Below, one piece after another: positions 36,185-45,993 of a stretch of 64,000 nt of DNA. Position 1 is the stretch's first letter. Each line of letters opens with the position of its first letter. Location of the stretch: NCBI GenBank assembly GCA_028875655.1, contig JAPPCX010000066.1:1-64000 (forward strand), in the 5' to 3' direction. The position numbers and the translations under genes were made by a program. The notes under the pieces are model-generated. The model did not search any database. It was not told the origin of the DNA and worked only from the letters and a program-made list of their open reading frames with translations. The DNA is from Chloroflexota bacterium. Lineage in GTDB: Bacteria; Chloroflexota; Dehalococcoidia; Lucifugimonadales; UBA3495.

Positions 36185-36213
36185 GTCATTGCGAGTCCGC
36201 CTCTGGCGGGCGC
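36185..36213. repeat. R3 palindromic repeat
   Basis: GTCATTGCGAG and GCGGCAATCCC arms around CCGCCTCTGGCGGG, which itself can pair. It lies between the SMP-30 and BNR genes. Confidence 0.65.
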
Positions 36214-36231
36214 GGCAATCCCGTTGGCGTA

Positions 36232-37164
36232 TCACGGCCACATGATCCAGCCGGTGCGATTCGTCCGGGCGCGGAACAAGTGGCCGCCTCCCGTCGTAAC
36301 GTACAGCGTCCGCATGTCGGCGTCGCCAAAGCAGCAGTTGGTCGGCCGGTCAACTCGCATCGGGTGTGTTTCCAGCACGCGCCCGGCCGGCGATAAAACG
36401 TAGATCATCGGCCCGGGACCGGCGGCCTCCCAACCCGCGCAGACGATGATGTTGCCGTCCTCGTCCAGCGCCATCCCGTCCACTCCGCGCTGCACGCCCT
36501 CGCTGCCTTGGCCGCGCGCGTCCCCGTCCGCTGCGCCCCCGTCGATGCCAAAGGTATGCAGCGTCTTGTACTCTCCCAGCGACCCGTCGTCGTTGATCGG
36601 ATACGCCCGCAACTCCCGCCGGCGATCTACGCCGTAATCGCTCTGCGCGATGTACAGCGTCTTCTGGTCCCGGCTGATCAGGATGCCGTTGGGACGCGAT
36701 ATGTCGGTAGTGGCCCGCACCAGCTCCCACTGGTCGTTGCCCTTGGGATCCAGCCGCAGCACCGACATGTGGTCCAGTTCCATGGGCCCGCTGTCGCCAA
36801 TGCCGGAGTACGGGTCGGTCAACCAGATGCGACCCGACTTGTCCACTACCAGGTCGTTGGGGTTGTTGTGCCGCTTGCCGTCCAGCAGGTGCGGCAAAGA
36901 CGTAGCCGTGTTGGTGGCGGCGTCAAACCTCGCTATGCGCCTCCGCCCCTGCTGGCATCCGTACAGATTGCCCTGGGCGTCAAAGCATAGGCCGTTTGTG
37001 TTGAACGCCTCGGTGAAGTACTCGGTAACCTCGCCGGTTTTCGGGTCGTACCGCAGGATTTGAGACGCCGGAATATGCGTGAAAAGTACCGCTTCCCCAT
37101 CCCACACCGGCCCTTCCGTCGTTCCGCCGTAGGGTCCGGCCACCAGTTCAAAGTTCCAGGACAT
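36232..37164 (-). CDS. SMP-30/gluconolactonase-like protein
   Basis: 310 residues. Family motifs: EGPVWDGEAVLFT with the metal-binding Glu at about residue 17, NGLCFDAQGNLYGCQQG, NPNDLVVDKSGRIWLTDP with the Asn and Asp ligands, and SRPNGILISRDQKTLYIAQSD. These six-bladed calcium or zinc enzymes hydrolyse sugar lactones or phosphotriesters. No signal peptide. GGAGG precedes the ATG. Confidence 0.92.
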   Translation of the reverse strand: MSWNFELVAGPYGGTTEGPVWDGEAVLFTHIPASQILRYDPKTGEVTEYFTEAFNTNGLCFDAQGNLYGCQQGRRRIARFDAATNTATSLPHLLDGKRHNNPNDLVVDKSGRIWLTDPYSGIGDSGPMELDHMSVLRLDPKGNDQWELVRATTDISRPNGILISRDQKTLYIAQSDYGVDRRRELRAYPINDDGSLGEYKTLHTFGIDGGAADGDARGQGSEGVQRGVDGMALDEDGNIIVCAGWEAAGPGPMIYVLSPAGRVLETHPMRVDRPTNCCFGDADMRTLYVTTGGGHLFRARTNRTGWIMWP

Positions 37165-37291
37165 ATCGGTTGCACCTCCATAGCTGGTGGCCGCAGTTTA
37201 GCACGGGTCAGGTACAAGGACGCGAAATTGACGGTATCTATCCAGGCCATTATCATCGCTTTGCAGATTACGGTCGGTACGAGGAGATCAG

Positions 37292-37633
37292 ATGGGTACT
37301 TTCTACGCTGACATCGGCGTCGGCCATCCGCTGGGCGGCGACTTCCTGCCGGTTTCCGCGCTGGTGGATACCGGTTCCACTCATTCGGTGATGCCGGAAT
37401 CTTTGCTGGCGTCCTTGAGTCTCGCGCCGATGGAACGCCGAACCTACCGAATTGCGGATGGCAGCTTCATTCAACGCGATGTCGGAGAAGCGCGATTCCG
37501 CATTGACAACCGGGAGCGCACCTGCACCGTCATTTTCGGCTCCGAAGGACAATATCTGCTGGGAGCCACCACCCTGGAAGATTTTGATCTGATGGTTGAC
37601 CCTACCCGCCCAATCCCGGCCTCGTCTCCATAG
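37292..37633 (+). CDS. Retropepsin-like aspartic protease (second copy)
   Basis: 113 residues with the catalytic motif ALVDTGSTHSVM at about 28-39 and a C-terminal LGATTLEDFDLMVDP, where the hydrophobic-Gly block of the family sits. It is shorter than the protein at 25705 and differs from it except around the active site. GAGGAG precedes the ATG. It has no coupled partner and is followed by an R1-type terminator. Confidence 0.78.
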   Translation: MGTFYADIGVGHPLGGDFLPVSALVDTGSTHSVMPESLLASLSLAPMERRTYRIADGSFIQRDVGEARFRIDNRERTCTVIFGSEGQYLLGATTLEDFDLMVDPTRPIPASSP

Positions 37634-37669
37634 ACGAACTTCATATCTAACCCACTGACGGCAAGAATA

Positions 37670-37693
37670 GGGGCGGGTTCGCAAACCCGCCCC
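37670..37693. terminator. R1-type hairpin, bidirectional terminator
   Basis: GGGGCGGGTT (37670-37679) pairs with AACCCGCCCC (37684-37693) and is followed by ACTTTTCT on the plus strand and TATTCTT on the minus. It is well placed to end the retropepsin gene and the convergent DppC gene. Confidence 0.75.
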
Positions 37694-37721
37694 ACTTTTC
37701 TCCGGCCCAGACTTTCGGGTC

Positions 37722-38651
37722 CTAGCGTCCCCGCAGCCTCGGATCCAGCGTATCTCGCAACGCGTCGCCCAGGAAGTTGATGGCGAACACCACCACCGAG
37801 ATCGCGATACCGGGGAACACCGCCAGCCACCAGGCAATGCGGATTTCCTCAGTGCCACGGGTCAGCATACCGCCCCAGGTGGGAATGTCCGGCGGCACGC
37901 CCACGCCCAGGAACGACAGCGACGCCTCGATGATGATTGCAAACCCCAGCGTAATGGTGCCCAGCACAATGTAGCTGGCTATCACGTTGGGCAGAATGTG
38001 CCGCAGCATGATGCGTATGGAACCGGCGCCGATGGCTGTCGCCGCCAGCGTGTAGTCCAGTTCCTTAATGCTCAACACCTGCGACCGGATTACTCTGATG
38101 GTGCCCGGCAATAAGATTACCAGCAGCGCCATGATGACGTTGTTGGCGGAACCGCCCAGCACGGCCACCAACCCCAGGGCCAGGATAATGGGCGGGAAAG
38201 CCATCATCGCATCGACAATCCGCTGGATGGCCAAGTCAACCACCCCGCCAATATAGGCGCTGAGTATGCCGATCAGTGCTCCCAGCGTTACGCCGATGCC
38301 CACGCTGAGCAGACCGACGTAGATGGAAATCTGCGACCCTGCGATGAGTCGGCTCAATTCGTCCCGTCCGAGGTGGTCGCTGCCCAGCCATGCGCCGGGC
38401 TGCGGCGGCAGGTACTTCTCCTCATGCGCTCTCACGTCAAGCGGATCGTGGGGTAATACGCCCGGCACGGCGTAGGAAACCACCGCGGCCAGAATGGTCA
38501 GCAGGATGATCACGGCGCTGATCGCTCCCAAAGGCTTGGTACGGGAAAAGGCGACTATCTTCTGCACCTGCGTCTGCCGCGGGCGCATCTCCAGCAATTG
38601 GGCGTCGGCATCGACAGCGGCCAGCCCCTGGCCGGTGTTGGTAGTAGTCAT
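37722..38651 (-). CDS. Dipeptide-type ABC transporter permease, DppC-like (operon A)
   Basis: 309 residues, about six helices with an N-terminal cytoplasmic tail of 40 residues. The DppC/OppC features are GTDHLGRDELSRLI-like GSDHLGRDELSRLIAGSQIS at about 105-125 and the EAA loop for the ATPase, about 25 residues before the last helices, then DPRLRGR at the C-terminus. It forms the inner-membrane channel with DppB. It ends the operon binding protein-DppB-DppC; no ATPase gene is present. Confidence 0.93.
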   Translation of the reverse strand: MTTTNTGQGLAAVDADAQLLEMRPRQTQVQKIVAFSRTKPLGAISAVIILLTILAAVVSYAVPGVLPHDPLDVRAHEEKYLPPQPGAWLGSDHLGRDELSRLIAGSQISIYVGLLSVGIGVTLGALIGILSAYIGGVVDLAIQRIVDAMMAFPPIILALGLVAVLGGSANNVIMALLVILLPGTIRVIRSQVLSIKELDYTLAATAIGAGSIRIMLRHILPNVIASYIVLGTITLGFAIIIEASLSFLGVGVPPDIPTWGGMLTRGTEEIRIAWWLAVFPGIAISVVVFAINFLGDALRDTLDPRLRGR

Positions 38652-38734
38652 TCGGATAACTCTCCGTAGTCGCTTCCGTCAATCTCCCCCTCCCCTTGGC
38701 GGGAGAGGGTTGGATGCGGGGCGTTTCTCTACCG

Positions 38735-39691
38735 TCAGGCGTACCGGATGCGTGGGTCCAGCAGTCCGTACAGCAGATCAACCAGCAGGTTGATGATTAC
38801 GATGGACACCGCGATTACGATGATGATGGCCTGAATCGTCGGGAAGTCTCTCTGGAAAACCGTTTCAATCAGCAGAGTGCCAATGCCCGGCACCTTGAAG
38901 ATGCTCTCGATGATGACCGTGCCGCCGAACAGGCGCCCGAACTGCCAGCCCGAAATCGTCAGGATGGGCAGCACGGCGTTCTTCAACCCGTGCCTCACCA
39001 GCACGATGCGCTCCGCCAGCCCTTTCGCACGCGCCGTCCGCATGTAATCCTCGCGGATAATCTCCATCATCGACGAGCGGGTCACCCGGGCTATGAAGGC
39101 CATGTCGTAAAAGCCCAGCGCGAGCGCCGGTAGGAACATCTGCTGAAGGTTCTTCCAGGGATCATCCCACAAGTCCGCATAACCCAGCGGCGGCAGCCAG
39201 CCGAAGCCGCGGGACAATATCAGCACCACCAACAGCCCGGCGAAAAACGTGGGTATCGATATGCCCACCAGGGTTATCACCCTGGAAACGTAGTCGATGA
39301 TGCTGTCTGGCTTGATGGCTGAAATCACCCCCAGGGGCACGGCGAAAGCTACGGCAATTATGATCGCCAGCACCGCCAGTTCCAGCGTGCGCCAGATCCG
39401 TTCGCCTACCAGCTTGGTCACCGGTTGCCCTGACCGCCAGATGGAAGTTCCCAGGTCGCCTTGAACCAGTCCGTAAATCCAGTCCCCGTATTGGACCACG
39501 ATGGGGCGGTTGGTTCCCAACTGCTCCCGCAGGTCTGCCAGTTCTTCCTGGGTGAAGGTGGCATCGCCTTCGCTCAGAATCACCAGGGCCGGGTCGCCGG
39601 GCAGCAGCCGCATCACCGTGAATACGATGATCGACACCAGCAACACGGTGGGGATAATCAGCGCAATGCGTTTTAGGGCGTACTGTCTCAT
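38735..39691 (-). CDS. Dipeptide-type ABC transporter permease, DppB-like (operon A)
   Basis: 318 residues starting MRQYALKRIALIIPTVLLVS, the standard first DppB helix, then LPGDPALVIL. The ATPase-contacting loop contains the REDYMRTARAKGLAERIVLVRH segment near residue 225, and the end is DLLYGLLDPRIRYA. It lies 84 bases upstream of the DppC gene. About the same sequence recurs at 42968, showing that the two operons are duplicates. Confidence 0.94.
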   Translation of the reverse strand: MRQYALKRIALIIPTVLLVSIIVFTVMRLLPGDPALVILSEGDATFTQEELADLREQLGTNRPIVVQYGDWIYGLVQGDLGTSIWRSGQPVTKLVGERIWRTLELAVLAIIIAVAFAVPLGVISAIKPDSIIDYVSRVITLVGISIPTFFAGLLVVLILSRGFGWLPPLGYADLWDDPWKNLQQMFLPALALGFYDMAFIARVTRSSMMEIIREDYMRTARAKGLAERIVLVRHGLKNAVLPILTISGWQFGRLFGGTVIIESIFKVPGIGTLLIETVFQRDFPTIQAIIIVIAVSIVIINLLVDLLYGLLDPRIRYA

Positions 39692-39721
39692 AAAAAACTC
39701 TACCCTGTATTACTACACGTT

Positions 39722-39749
39722 GTAGGGGCGAATAATCATTCGCCCCTAC
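39722..39749. repeat. R1 palindromic repeat
   Basis: GTAGGGGCGAAT, AATC, ATTCGCCCCTAC; perfect stem, between the binding-protein stop and the DppB start of operon A. Confidence 0.88.
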
Positions 39750-39772
39750 GGTTCGCGGTCAAAACCGGACGC

Positions 39773-41734
39773 TTAGCGGTCCAGCCACACGTCCTCGTAC
39801 TTGAACTGGTACTGAACGGTTTGAGGAGCGTTGAAGCCCTTGACGTCCCGGTGGACCATCCAGAGCAGGCCGCCCAACTGCATGGTGACCCAGTGGTTGT
39901 CCTCAAAACTCTGCAGCCAGAGTTCGGCTTCCTTGTTGATTTCCCGCCGAGCATCCGGGTCCAACTCGACCTTTTGCTGCTCGAACCAGTCCTCCAACTT
40001 CGGATTCGACCAGTTGGTGTAGTTCCGGGTGCCGCCCTCGCGGTACACGCCGCCGTAAATGGCGTCCAGGTCATACACCACCATGCCTTCTCCCTGGCAG
40101 CTGATTTCCCAGTCGCCGGCGGAGTCGGCCGCGCGGGAGGTGCCGTACTTGGCGTAGCCGGCCGCGCTGGGCAGCGTCTCGATGTCGCCGACAATGCCCA
40201 GGTTATCCTGCAACTGCTGCTTCACCACTTGGCACTGGTCGGGGTAGTTGCCAACCTGTCGCACCGTGTACTGGACTTCAAAGCCGTCGCCTACGCCGGC
40301 CTCTGCCATCAGCGCCTTGGCATCCGCCAGGTCCTGCTGCCCTTCCGCGGTGTTCTTGGGCCGAATGCCGGGCCAGGAATTACACTCTTCGTTAGAGTGG
40401 GCCAAGCCCATCAATGGGCAGTAACTGCCGGACGTATTGTCGAAGACGCGCTCGTCAATCTCCTGCCGGTCAACGGTCAGGTTGATAGCCTGGCGCACTC
40501 TGTGGTCCTGGAACTGAGGCTTCTTGATGTTGAGCATCAAACCCCAGTTCGTCCCAGCGGGGATTGGGTGCGGCACATACTCGCCGTTGGTGCTCTCTGA
40601 CACCTGAAGCTTTTGAGTCGGCGAGAGGTTGTCGAAACCGCCGTTGGTCATGTCAATCTGGCGGGCCTCAAACTGGGCAATCAGCCGGTCCTTGGCCGTT
40701 CCGGGGAAGATGTAGTGCTCGATGCGGTCAACGTAAGGCAGGCCGTCCTTGAAGTAGTCTTCGTTCTTGTTGACCTTGTAGAAGTCGCCAACCTGGTAAT
40801 CCTCCAGAATGAACGGCCCGGAAGTCGTGCCCCGGTCAATGATGTTCTCGCCCAGGTTCAGGAAGCAGGGGTTGGCGGCGTCGCGAATCTCACAATTGGG
40901 ATCGGAGTCCAGCTGATGCCCCGGCAACACCTTGGCATAGTCAATGGCCAGGAACTTGATGAACGTGCCAGAGGCGAACTGAAGGTTGAATTCAACGGTC
41001 TTGTCGTCAATGGCCCGCAGCACTGAATCCTGGTTGGTGGGCGTGCAGTCGCCGCCGGCCTTGTCCACCACTTCCATCCTGACAGCATAGTTGCGCCAGA
41101 GGCCGGAGCGTCCCGTGCCGTTGCAGGGGTTGGCGTAACGGCGCATGGTGGTGATCACGTCAGCCGACGTAATCTCGGTGCCGTCGGTCCACTGCATGTC
41201 GTCGCGGAGGTGGAAGGTGTAAGTCAGGCCGTCAGCGCTGACGTCCCATGACTCGGCCAGGTCGCCGGTGATGGCGGCAGTGTCCACCGGGTCAAACTGC
41301 ACAATCTGGTTGTACAGCTGAGAGTAAGAGATCACGCTGGACAACGAGCCCGAGCCCAGAGGATCCCAGTCCTTGGTGTCGGCGTAGGCCGACATTATCA
41401 TGGTGCCGCCGTACTTGGGGCCGGCGCTGGGTGTCGGCGTGGCGGCCACTTGCGGAACCGCAGTGGGCGCCGGGGTGTTGGTGGGGCGTACGGTCGCGGC
41501 CACGGCCTGGGGAATCGGCGTGTTGGTGGGCGCGGCGGCGGCCGGGGGCGACGTAGCGGCAGGCGCCGCCGCCTGCTGCTGTTGTTGCTGCTGCGCGGCG
41601 GGAGCCTGCTGCTGTTGGACGACCGGGGCCGGCTCTTCTGCCCCGCCACAGGCGACGCCTACCATCAGCGCGACGACGCCGGCCGCAAGCAGCAGCGTCC
41701 GCAAAGACAGTCGGCCTAGGATAAATGGCTTCAT
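39773..41734 (-). CDS. ABC transporter substrate-binding lipoprotein (operon A)
   Basis: 653 residues, an SBP_bac_5-type periplasmic or surface protein for peptides or other solutes. Start ATG 41734, with GGAGGGTC nine bases upstream. The N-terminal signal runs to GVAC, the likely lipid-modified Cys, and then a low-complexity linker of about 80 residues rich in Gln, Ala, Pro and Thr. The mature domain begins at GPKYGGTMIMSAYADTKDWD. Family segments FHLRDDMQWTDGTEIT and QAINLTVDRQEI follow. First gene of operon A. It is about one third longer than Escherichia coli DppA because of the linker. Confidence 0.92.
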   Translation of the reverse strand: MKPFILGRLSLRTLLLAAGVVALMVGVACGGAEEPAPVVQQQQAPAAQQQQQQQAAAPAATSPPAAAAPTNTPIPQAVAATVRPTNTPAPTAVPQVAATPTPSAGPKYGGTMIMSAYADTKDWDPLGSGSLSSVISYSQLYNQIVQFDPVDTAAITGDLAESWDVSADGLTYTFHLRDDMQWTDGTEITSADVITTMRRYANPCNGTGRSGLWRNYAVRMEVVDKAGGDCTPTNQDSVLRAIDDKTVEFNLQFASGTFIKFLAIDYAKVLPGHQLDSDPNCEIRDAANPCFLNLGENIIDRGTTSGPFILEDYQVGDFYKVNKNEDYFKDGLPYVDRIEHYIFPGTAKDRLIAQFEARQIDMTNGGFDNLSPTQKLQVSESTNGEYVPHPIPAGTNWGLMLNIKKPQFQDHRVRQAINLTVDRQEIDERVFDNTSGSYCPLMGLAHSNEECNSWPGIRPKNTAEGQQDLADAKALMAEAGVGDGFEVQYTVRQVGNYPDQCQVVKQQLQDNLGIVGDIETLPSAAGYAKYGTSRAADSAGDWEISCQGEGMVVYDLDAIYGGVYREGGTRNYTNWSNPKLEDWFEQQKVELDPDARREINKEAELWLQSFEDNHWVTMQLGGLLWMVHRDVKGFNAPQTVQYQFKYEDVWLDR

Positions 41735-42006
41735 ATCGGTGTGACCCTCCATACGTCGTTACGACGCGTAATGTAGATTTGCGGCCGGCGCATTTGTCGC
41801 TTGCGTCCGCTATGGTAATAGAAGCCTCCCGGCTGTGGCCTATTGTGAAATCTGCCACAATCCGCGAGACACGGGCCGGAATGTTAGCCCAGCCGCCCCT
41901 GCCTGTCAATAGTCCACAATCGTAATCGTGAAATCCATTACGAAAACCGCGCCAAAAATAGCCCCTTGCACTTGGAAGAGGCTATTTTCAAAAATGTGTT
42001 CCGACT

Positions 42007-42921
42007 CTACCGCCCTCGCAGCCTCGGGTCCAGCGTGTCCCGCAAGGCGTCGCCCAGGAAGTTGATCGCGAAAACCACGATGGAAATCGCCAGCCCCGGC
42101 GCCACCGCCAGCCACCACGCCGTTCGGATGTACTTCTGCGCCCCCTCGGTTAGCATCCCGCCCCACGTGGGTATGTCCGCGGATATGCCCACGCCCAGGA
42201 ACGTCAGCGACGCCTCGATAATGATCGCCAGCCCCAGAGTGATTGTGCTCAATACGATATAGCTCGCCACCACGTTGGGCAGTATGTGGCGCAGCATGAT
42301 GCGCCAGGGCCGCGCCCCGATGGCCTCGGCCGCCAGCGTGTAATCGAGTTCCTTGATGCTCAACACTTGCGCCCTGATCACCCGTATCGCCCCGGGCAGC
42401 AGTATCACCACCAGCGCCGCCACGATGTTGTTCACCGACGAACCCAGCACCGCCGTCAACCCCAGCGCCATGATGATCGCCGGAAACGCCATCAGCGCAT
42501 CCACGATCCGTTGGATGGCCAGGTCGATGATTCCGCCCACGTAGGCGCTGATGATTCCGATGATCGTCCCCAGCGAAATCCCGATTATCACGCTGGCCAG
42601 ACCCACGTACATCGACACCCGCGCTCCAAAAATTATCCGGCTGAAAACGTCCCTCCCCAGCTCGTCGGCCCCCAGCAGCTTGTCGCCCGCCGGCGCGGCG
42701 AACGGCTCGTGGTTCAGGTCCAGCGGATCATACGGCGCAATAAACGGAGCTAAAATCGCGGTCAGAATCGTCAGTATGATGATGGCCGCGCTGACGGCTC
42801 CCAGGGGTTTGGTCCTGCAAAAGGCCCCCACCCTCTTTACCACGCCCTGCTTCGGGCGAACGTCCAACTGTGGTTCTGCCGCAACCCCAGGAGCAGCCCG
42901 TCCGGTGTTGGTGGTTGTCAT
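42007..42921 (-). CDS. Dipeptide-type ABC transporter permease, DppC-like (operon B)
   Basis: 304 residues from ATG 42921, preceded by GGGAG eight bases upstream; a GTG nine bases earlier is possible. Close paralogue of the operon A DppC: it shares the start MTTTNTG, the ELGRDVFSRIIFGARVSMYV-type insertion segment, the FPAIIMALGLTAVLG helix and the tail DTLDPRLRGR. It is the last gene of operon B. Confidence 0.93.
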   Translation of the reverse strand: MTTTNTGRAAPGVAAEPQLDVRPKQGVVKRVGAFCRTKPLGAVSAAIIILTILTAILAPFIAPYDPLDLNHEPFAAPAGDKLLGADELGRDVFSRIIFGARVSMYVGLASVIIGISLGTIIGIISAYVGGIIDLAIQRIVDALMAFPAIIMALGLTAVLGSSVNNIVAALVVILLPGAIRVIRAQVLSIKELDYTLAAEAIGARPWRIMLRHILPNVVASYIVLSTITLGLAIIIEASLTFLGVGISADIPTWGGMLTEGAQKYIRTAWWLAVAPGLAISIVVFAINFLGDALRDTLDPRLRGR

Positions 42922-42967
42922 TCCTCTCACTCCCGCTTTTGAGGACCGTTACTCATTACCCGGGTCC

Positions 42968-43921
42968 CTACGCATAACGAATGCGCGGGTCCAGCCAACC
43001 GTACAGCAGGTCCACCAGCAGGTTGATCGCAACTATGGACAGCGCCACGATCACAATCACCGCCTGGATGGTGGGAAAGTCCCGCTGATACACCGCGTCG
43101 ATGAGCAGTTGTCCCACCCCCGGTATCAGGAAGATCTTCTCAATTACGACGGTCCCGCCGAAGAGACGCCCGAACTGCCACCCTGATATCGTCAGGATCG
43201 GCAGCACCGCGTTCTTAAGCCCGTGCCGGGAGAGCACCAGTCGCTCGGCCAGGCCCTTGGCCCGCGCCGTCCGCATGTAGTCCTCTCGCAGAATCTCCAT
43301 CATGGACGAACGGGTCACCCGGGCAATGAAGGCCATGTCGTAAAACCCCAGCGCCAGTGCCGGCAGCATCAGTTGCTTTACGTTGGCCCAGGGATCTTCC
43401 CAAATGTCGGCGTACCCCAGGGGCGGCAGCCAACCGAACGCCCGAATCAGGATCAGCGTCAGCAGAATACCGCTGAAGAACGTCGGAATCGAAATGCCGA
43501 CCAGGGTGAATATCCTGGACAAATAGTCGATGGGACTGTCCGGTTTGATCGCCGACAGCACCCCCAGCGGAACGGCGCACACCACCGCTAACCCGATTCC
43601 CAGGATCGCCAGTTCTATGGTGACCGGAATCCGCTCTCCGAGCCGTTCCATCACCGGCCCGCCCCACCAGTACGAGGTCCCAAAGTCTCCCCGTAGCAGT
43701 CCACCCATCCACTCCACGTACTGCACTACGATGGGACGGTCGGTGCCCAACTCCTCCCGCAGCAGTTGCAGTTCTTCCTGCGTGTAGCCGGCGTCATCCG
43801 CGCTGAGTATGGCCAGCGCCGGGTCTCCGGGTATCAACCGCATCACCACGAAGACGATTACGGTTACCAGCAATACCGTTGGGATGAACAACCCAATCCG
43901 TTTGATGGCGTACTGTCGCAT
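42968..43921 (-). CDS. Dipeptide-type ABC transporter permease, DppB-like (operon B)
   Basis: 317 residues, very similar to the operon A DppB over its full length, starting MRQYAIKRIGLFIPTVLLVT and with the loop REDYMRTARAKGLAERLVLS. The last residues DLLYGWLDPRIRYA are also near-identical. It sits between the binding protein and DppC of operon B. Confidence 0.94.
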   Translation of the reverse strand: MRQYAIKRIGLFIPTVLLVTVIVFVVMRLIPGDPALAILSADDAGYTQEELQLLREELGTDRPIVVQYVEWMGGLLRGDFGTSYWWGGPVMERLGERIPVTIELAILGIGLAVVCAVPLGVLSAIKPDSPIDYLSRIFTLVGISIPTFFSGILLTLILIRAFGWLPPLGYADIWEDPWANVKQLMLPALALGFYDMAFIARVTRSSMMEILREDYMRTARAKGLAERLVLSRHGLKNAVLPILTISGWQFGRLFGGTVVIEKIFLIPGVGQLLIDAVYQRDFPTIQAVIVIVALSIVAINLLVDLLYGWLDPRIRYA

Positions 43922-43947
43922 AATATCTACTCTACATTATGCACATC

Positions 43948-43984
43948 GTAGGGGCGATGTTCGCCTGCGGCGGTTCGCCCCTAC
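43948..43984. repeat. R1 palindromic repeat
   Basis: GTAGGGGCGA at 43948-43957 and TCGCCCCTAC at 43975-43984 with a 17-base loop. It is in the same place in operon B as the 39722 copy is in operon A, between binding protein and DppB. Confidence 0.82.
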
Positions 43985-44007
43985 CCTTATCGTCAGAATT
44001 GCCCGAT

Positions 44008-45906
44008 TTACCGGTCGAACCACAGGTGTTCCTGCTTGAAACCGTACTGCACGGTTTCCGGTGCGTTGAACCCCTTGATGTCCCGGTGCATCACCCAGAA
44101 GTTGCGGCCCAGGGTCAGGCTGACCCAGTGGTTGTCCGAGAAGTCGTGCAGCCACCGTTCCGCTTCCCTGTTGATCTCCCGGCGCCGCTCAGGGTCAAGC
44201 TCCACCTTCTGTTCTTCAAACCACGCGTTGACTTCCGGCGTTTCCCAGTCCGTGTAGTTCCGGGTCGCGCCCTTCAGGAAGATGCCGGCGTAGATGGCGT
44301 CAACGTCGAACACGGTCATTCCGTCGGCCTGGCACGCGATGAACCAGTCGCCCTTGGCATCCGGCGGACGCGAAGTGCCATACTTGGCGTAGCCGGCCGC
44401 GCTGGGCAGCGTCTCGATCGGCCCCGTGATGCCCAGGTATTCTTCCAGGTCCTGCTTGATGACCGAGCACTCGGCGGCGTAGGTTCCAACCTGCCGCACC
44501 GTGTACTGGACCTCAAACCCGTCGGGGTATCCGGCCTCGATCATCAACTCCTTAGCCCTGGCGATGTCCTCCTGGCCGCCCGGGGTGTCCTTGGGACGCA
44601 TTCCGGGCCAGGTCTCGCACTCTTCCAGCGAATTGGCCAGTCCCACCAGCGGGCAATGGCCGCGTCCCGCTCCGTGCAGGGCGCGTGCGTTGTGCTTCTG
44701 CCGGTCAACCGCCAGGTTGATGGCCTGCCGCACCTTGTGATTGGTGAACGGCTCCTGCTTGATGTTGAGCATCAGCCCGCGGGTAGCCCCGCCGAACACG
44801 TCGTGGGCCACGTACTCGCTGTTGGTGCTCTTCTCCAGGTCGTAGTTCTCCGTGGCCGTCAGGTTGTTGGCCGCCGCATTGGACGCGTCGATCTGGCCCG
44901 CTTCCACCTGCGCGATGAACGTCGCCGGCGTGGTGATGATGAAGTGCTCAATCCGGTCGAAGTACGGCAGCCCTTCCTTGAAGTAATCCGGGTTCCTGTT
45001 GACCTTGTAGTGGTTCCCAGACTGGTATTCCTCCAGGATGAACGGCCCCGACGTCGCCTGGTGCTCCAGGATGCTCTCCGCCAGGTTCAGGTCCACCCCC
45101 TGCGACAGCAAATGCTCGGGCAGGATCTTGGCGTAGTCGATGGCCAGGAACTTGATGAACGCCCCCGACGCGAAGGCCAAGTTGAACTCCACCGTCAGGT
45201 CGTCGATCTTGCGCACCACCTGGTCGGCGTTGGTCGCTGTGCAGTCCGCCTTGTCCGCAAGCTCCACCACTTCCACCGGAACCGCGTACTGGCGCCACAG
45301 TCCGGACCGCCCGCGCCCGTTGCACGGGTTGCCGTAGCGCAGCATGCTGTACACCACGTCGTCGGCGTCCAGCGTTTCGCCGTCGGTCCACTTCACCCCG
45401 TCGTGCAGCCGGAACGTGTACTGCGTCCCCTCGGGGTTGATTTCCCAGCTCTCGGCCAGGTCTCCCACCACTGCGGAGACGTCCACGTTGTCAAACTGCA
45501 CCAACTGGTTGTACAGCTGCGAGTAGGAAATCACGCTGGATAGCGACGACGACCCCAGGGGATCCCAGTCCTTGGTATCGGCGTATGCCGACATCCGCGC
45601 GGTTCCACCGTGCTTCGGCCCGCTGCTGGGCAGTGGTGTCGGCGCCGTGCGCGCTGCGATGGTTGGGGCCGGTGTGGCCGTGGGGCGCACCGTAGCTTCC
45701 GGCGGCGGCGTAGCGGTCGGCGGGACCGCCGTCGGCTGAGCTGCCGGTTGGGCCGGCGCCGCAGTCGCCGCTGCGCTGCTGTCGCTTGAGCCTGCCGGCG
45801 CCGCTGCGGGCTCCGGCGCTTCCGCGCCCCCGCACGCTACTCCAACCAGCATGAGCGCCACTACGGCCAGGCCAACGATCAAGGCGGGTTTCAGATTCGA
45901 CGACAT
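44008..45906 (-). CDS. ABC transporter substrate-binding lipoprotein (operon B)
   Basis: 632 residues, paralogous to the operon A protein. Signal sequence MSSNLKPALIVGLAVVALML with the lipobox Cys in VGVACGG, then an Ala/Pro/Thr-rich linker to about residue 95 and the same mature start GPKHGGTARMSAYADTKDWD. Differences with operon A accumulate in the ligand domains, e.g. FLLHDGVKWTDGETL-like FRLHDGVKWTDGETLDADDV. GAGGAGG stands before the ATG. A promoter is visible 88 bases upstream. Confidence 0.92.
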   Translation of the reverse strand: MSSNLKPALIVGLAVVALMLVGVACGGAEAPEPAAAPAGSSDSSAAATAAPAQPAAQPTAVPPTATPPPEATVRPTATPAPTIAARTAPTPLPSSGPKHGGTARMSAYADTKDWDPLGSSSLSSVISYSQLYNQLVQFDNVDVSAVVGDLAESWEINPEGTQYTFRLHDGVKWTDGETLDADDVVYSMLRYGNPCNGRGRSGLWRQYAVPVEVVELADKADCTATNADQVVRKIDDLTVEFNLAFASGAFIKFLAIDYAKILPEHLLSQGVDLNLAESILEHQATSGPFILEEYQSGNHYKVNRNPDYFKEGLPYFDRIEHFIITTPATFIAQVEAGQIDASNAAANNLTATENYDLEKSTNSEYVAHDVFGGATRGLMLNIKQEPFTNHKVRQAINLAVDRQKHNARALHGAGRGHCPLVGLANSLEECETWPGMRPKDTPGGQEDIARAKELMIEAGYPDGFEVQYTVRQVGTYAAECSVIKQDLEEYLGITGPIETLPSAAGYAKYGTSRPPDAKGDWFIACQADGMTVFDVDAIYAGIFLKGATRNYTDWETPEVNAWFEEQKVELDPERRREINREAERWLHDFSDNHWVSLTLGRNFWVMHRDIKGFNAPETVQYGFKQEHLWFDR

Positions 45907-45993
45907 GAGAGAGCTACCTCCTCATTTGCGAATGTTTCCGGCTAATCCGGTGCCTGACAGCGCGCGAAACGCGCTCCTGCCTCAGGCCGCCAC

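Noticed and set aside
43939..45543. 534-residue open frame on the plus strand
   Set aside because: Antisense shadow of the operon B binding protein.
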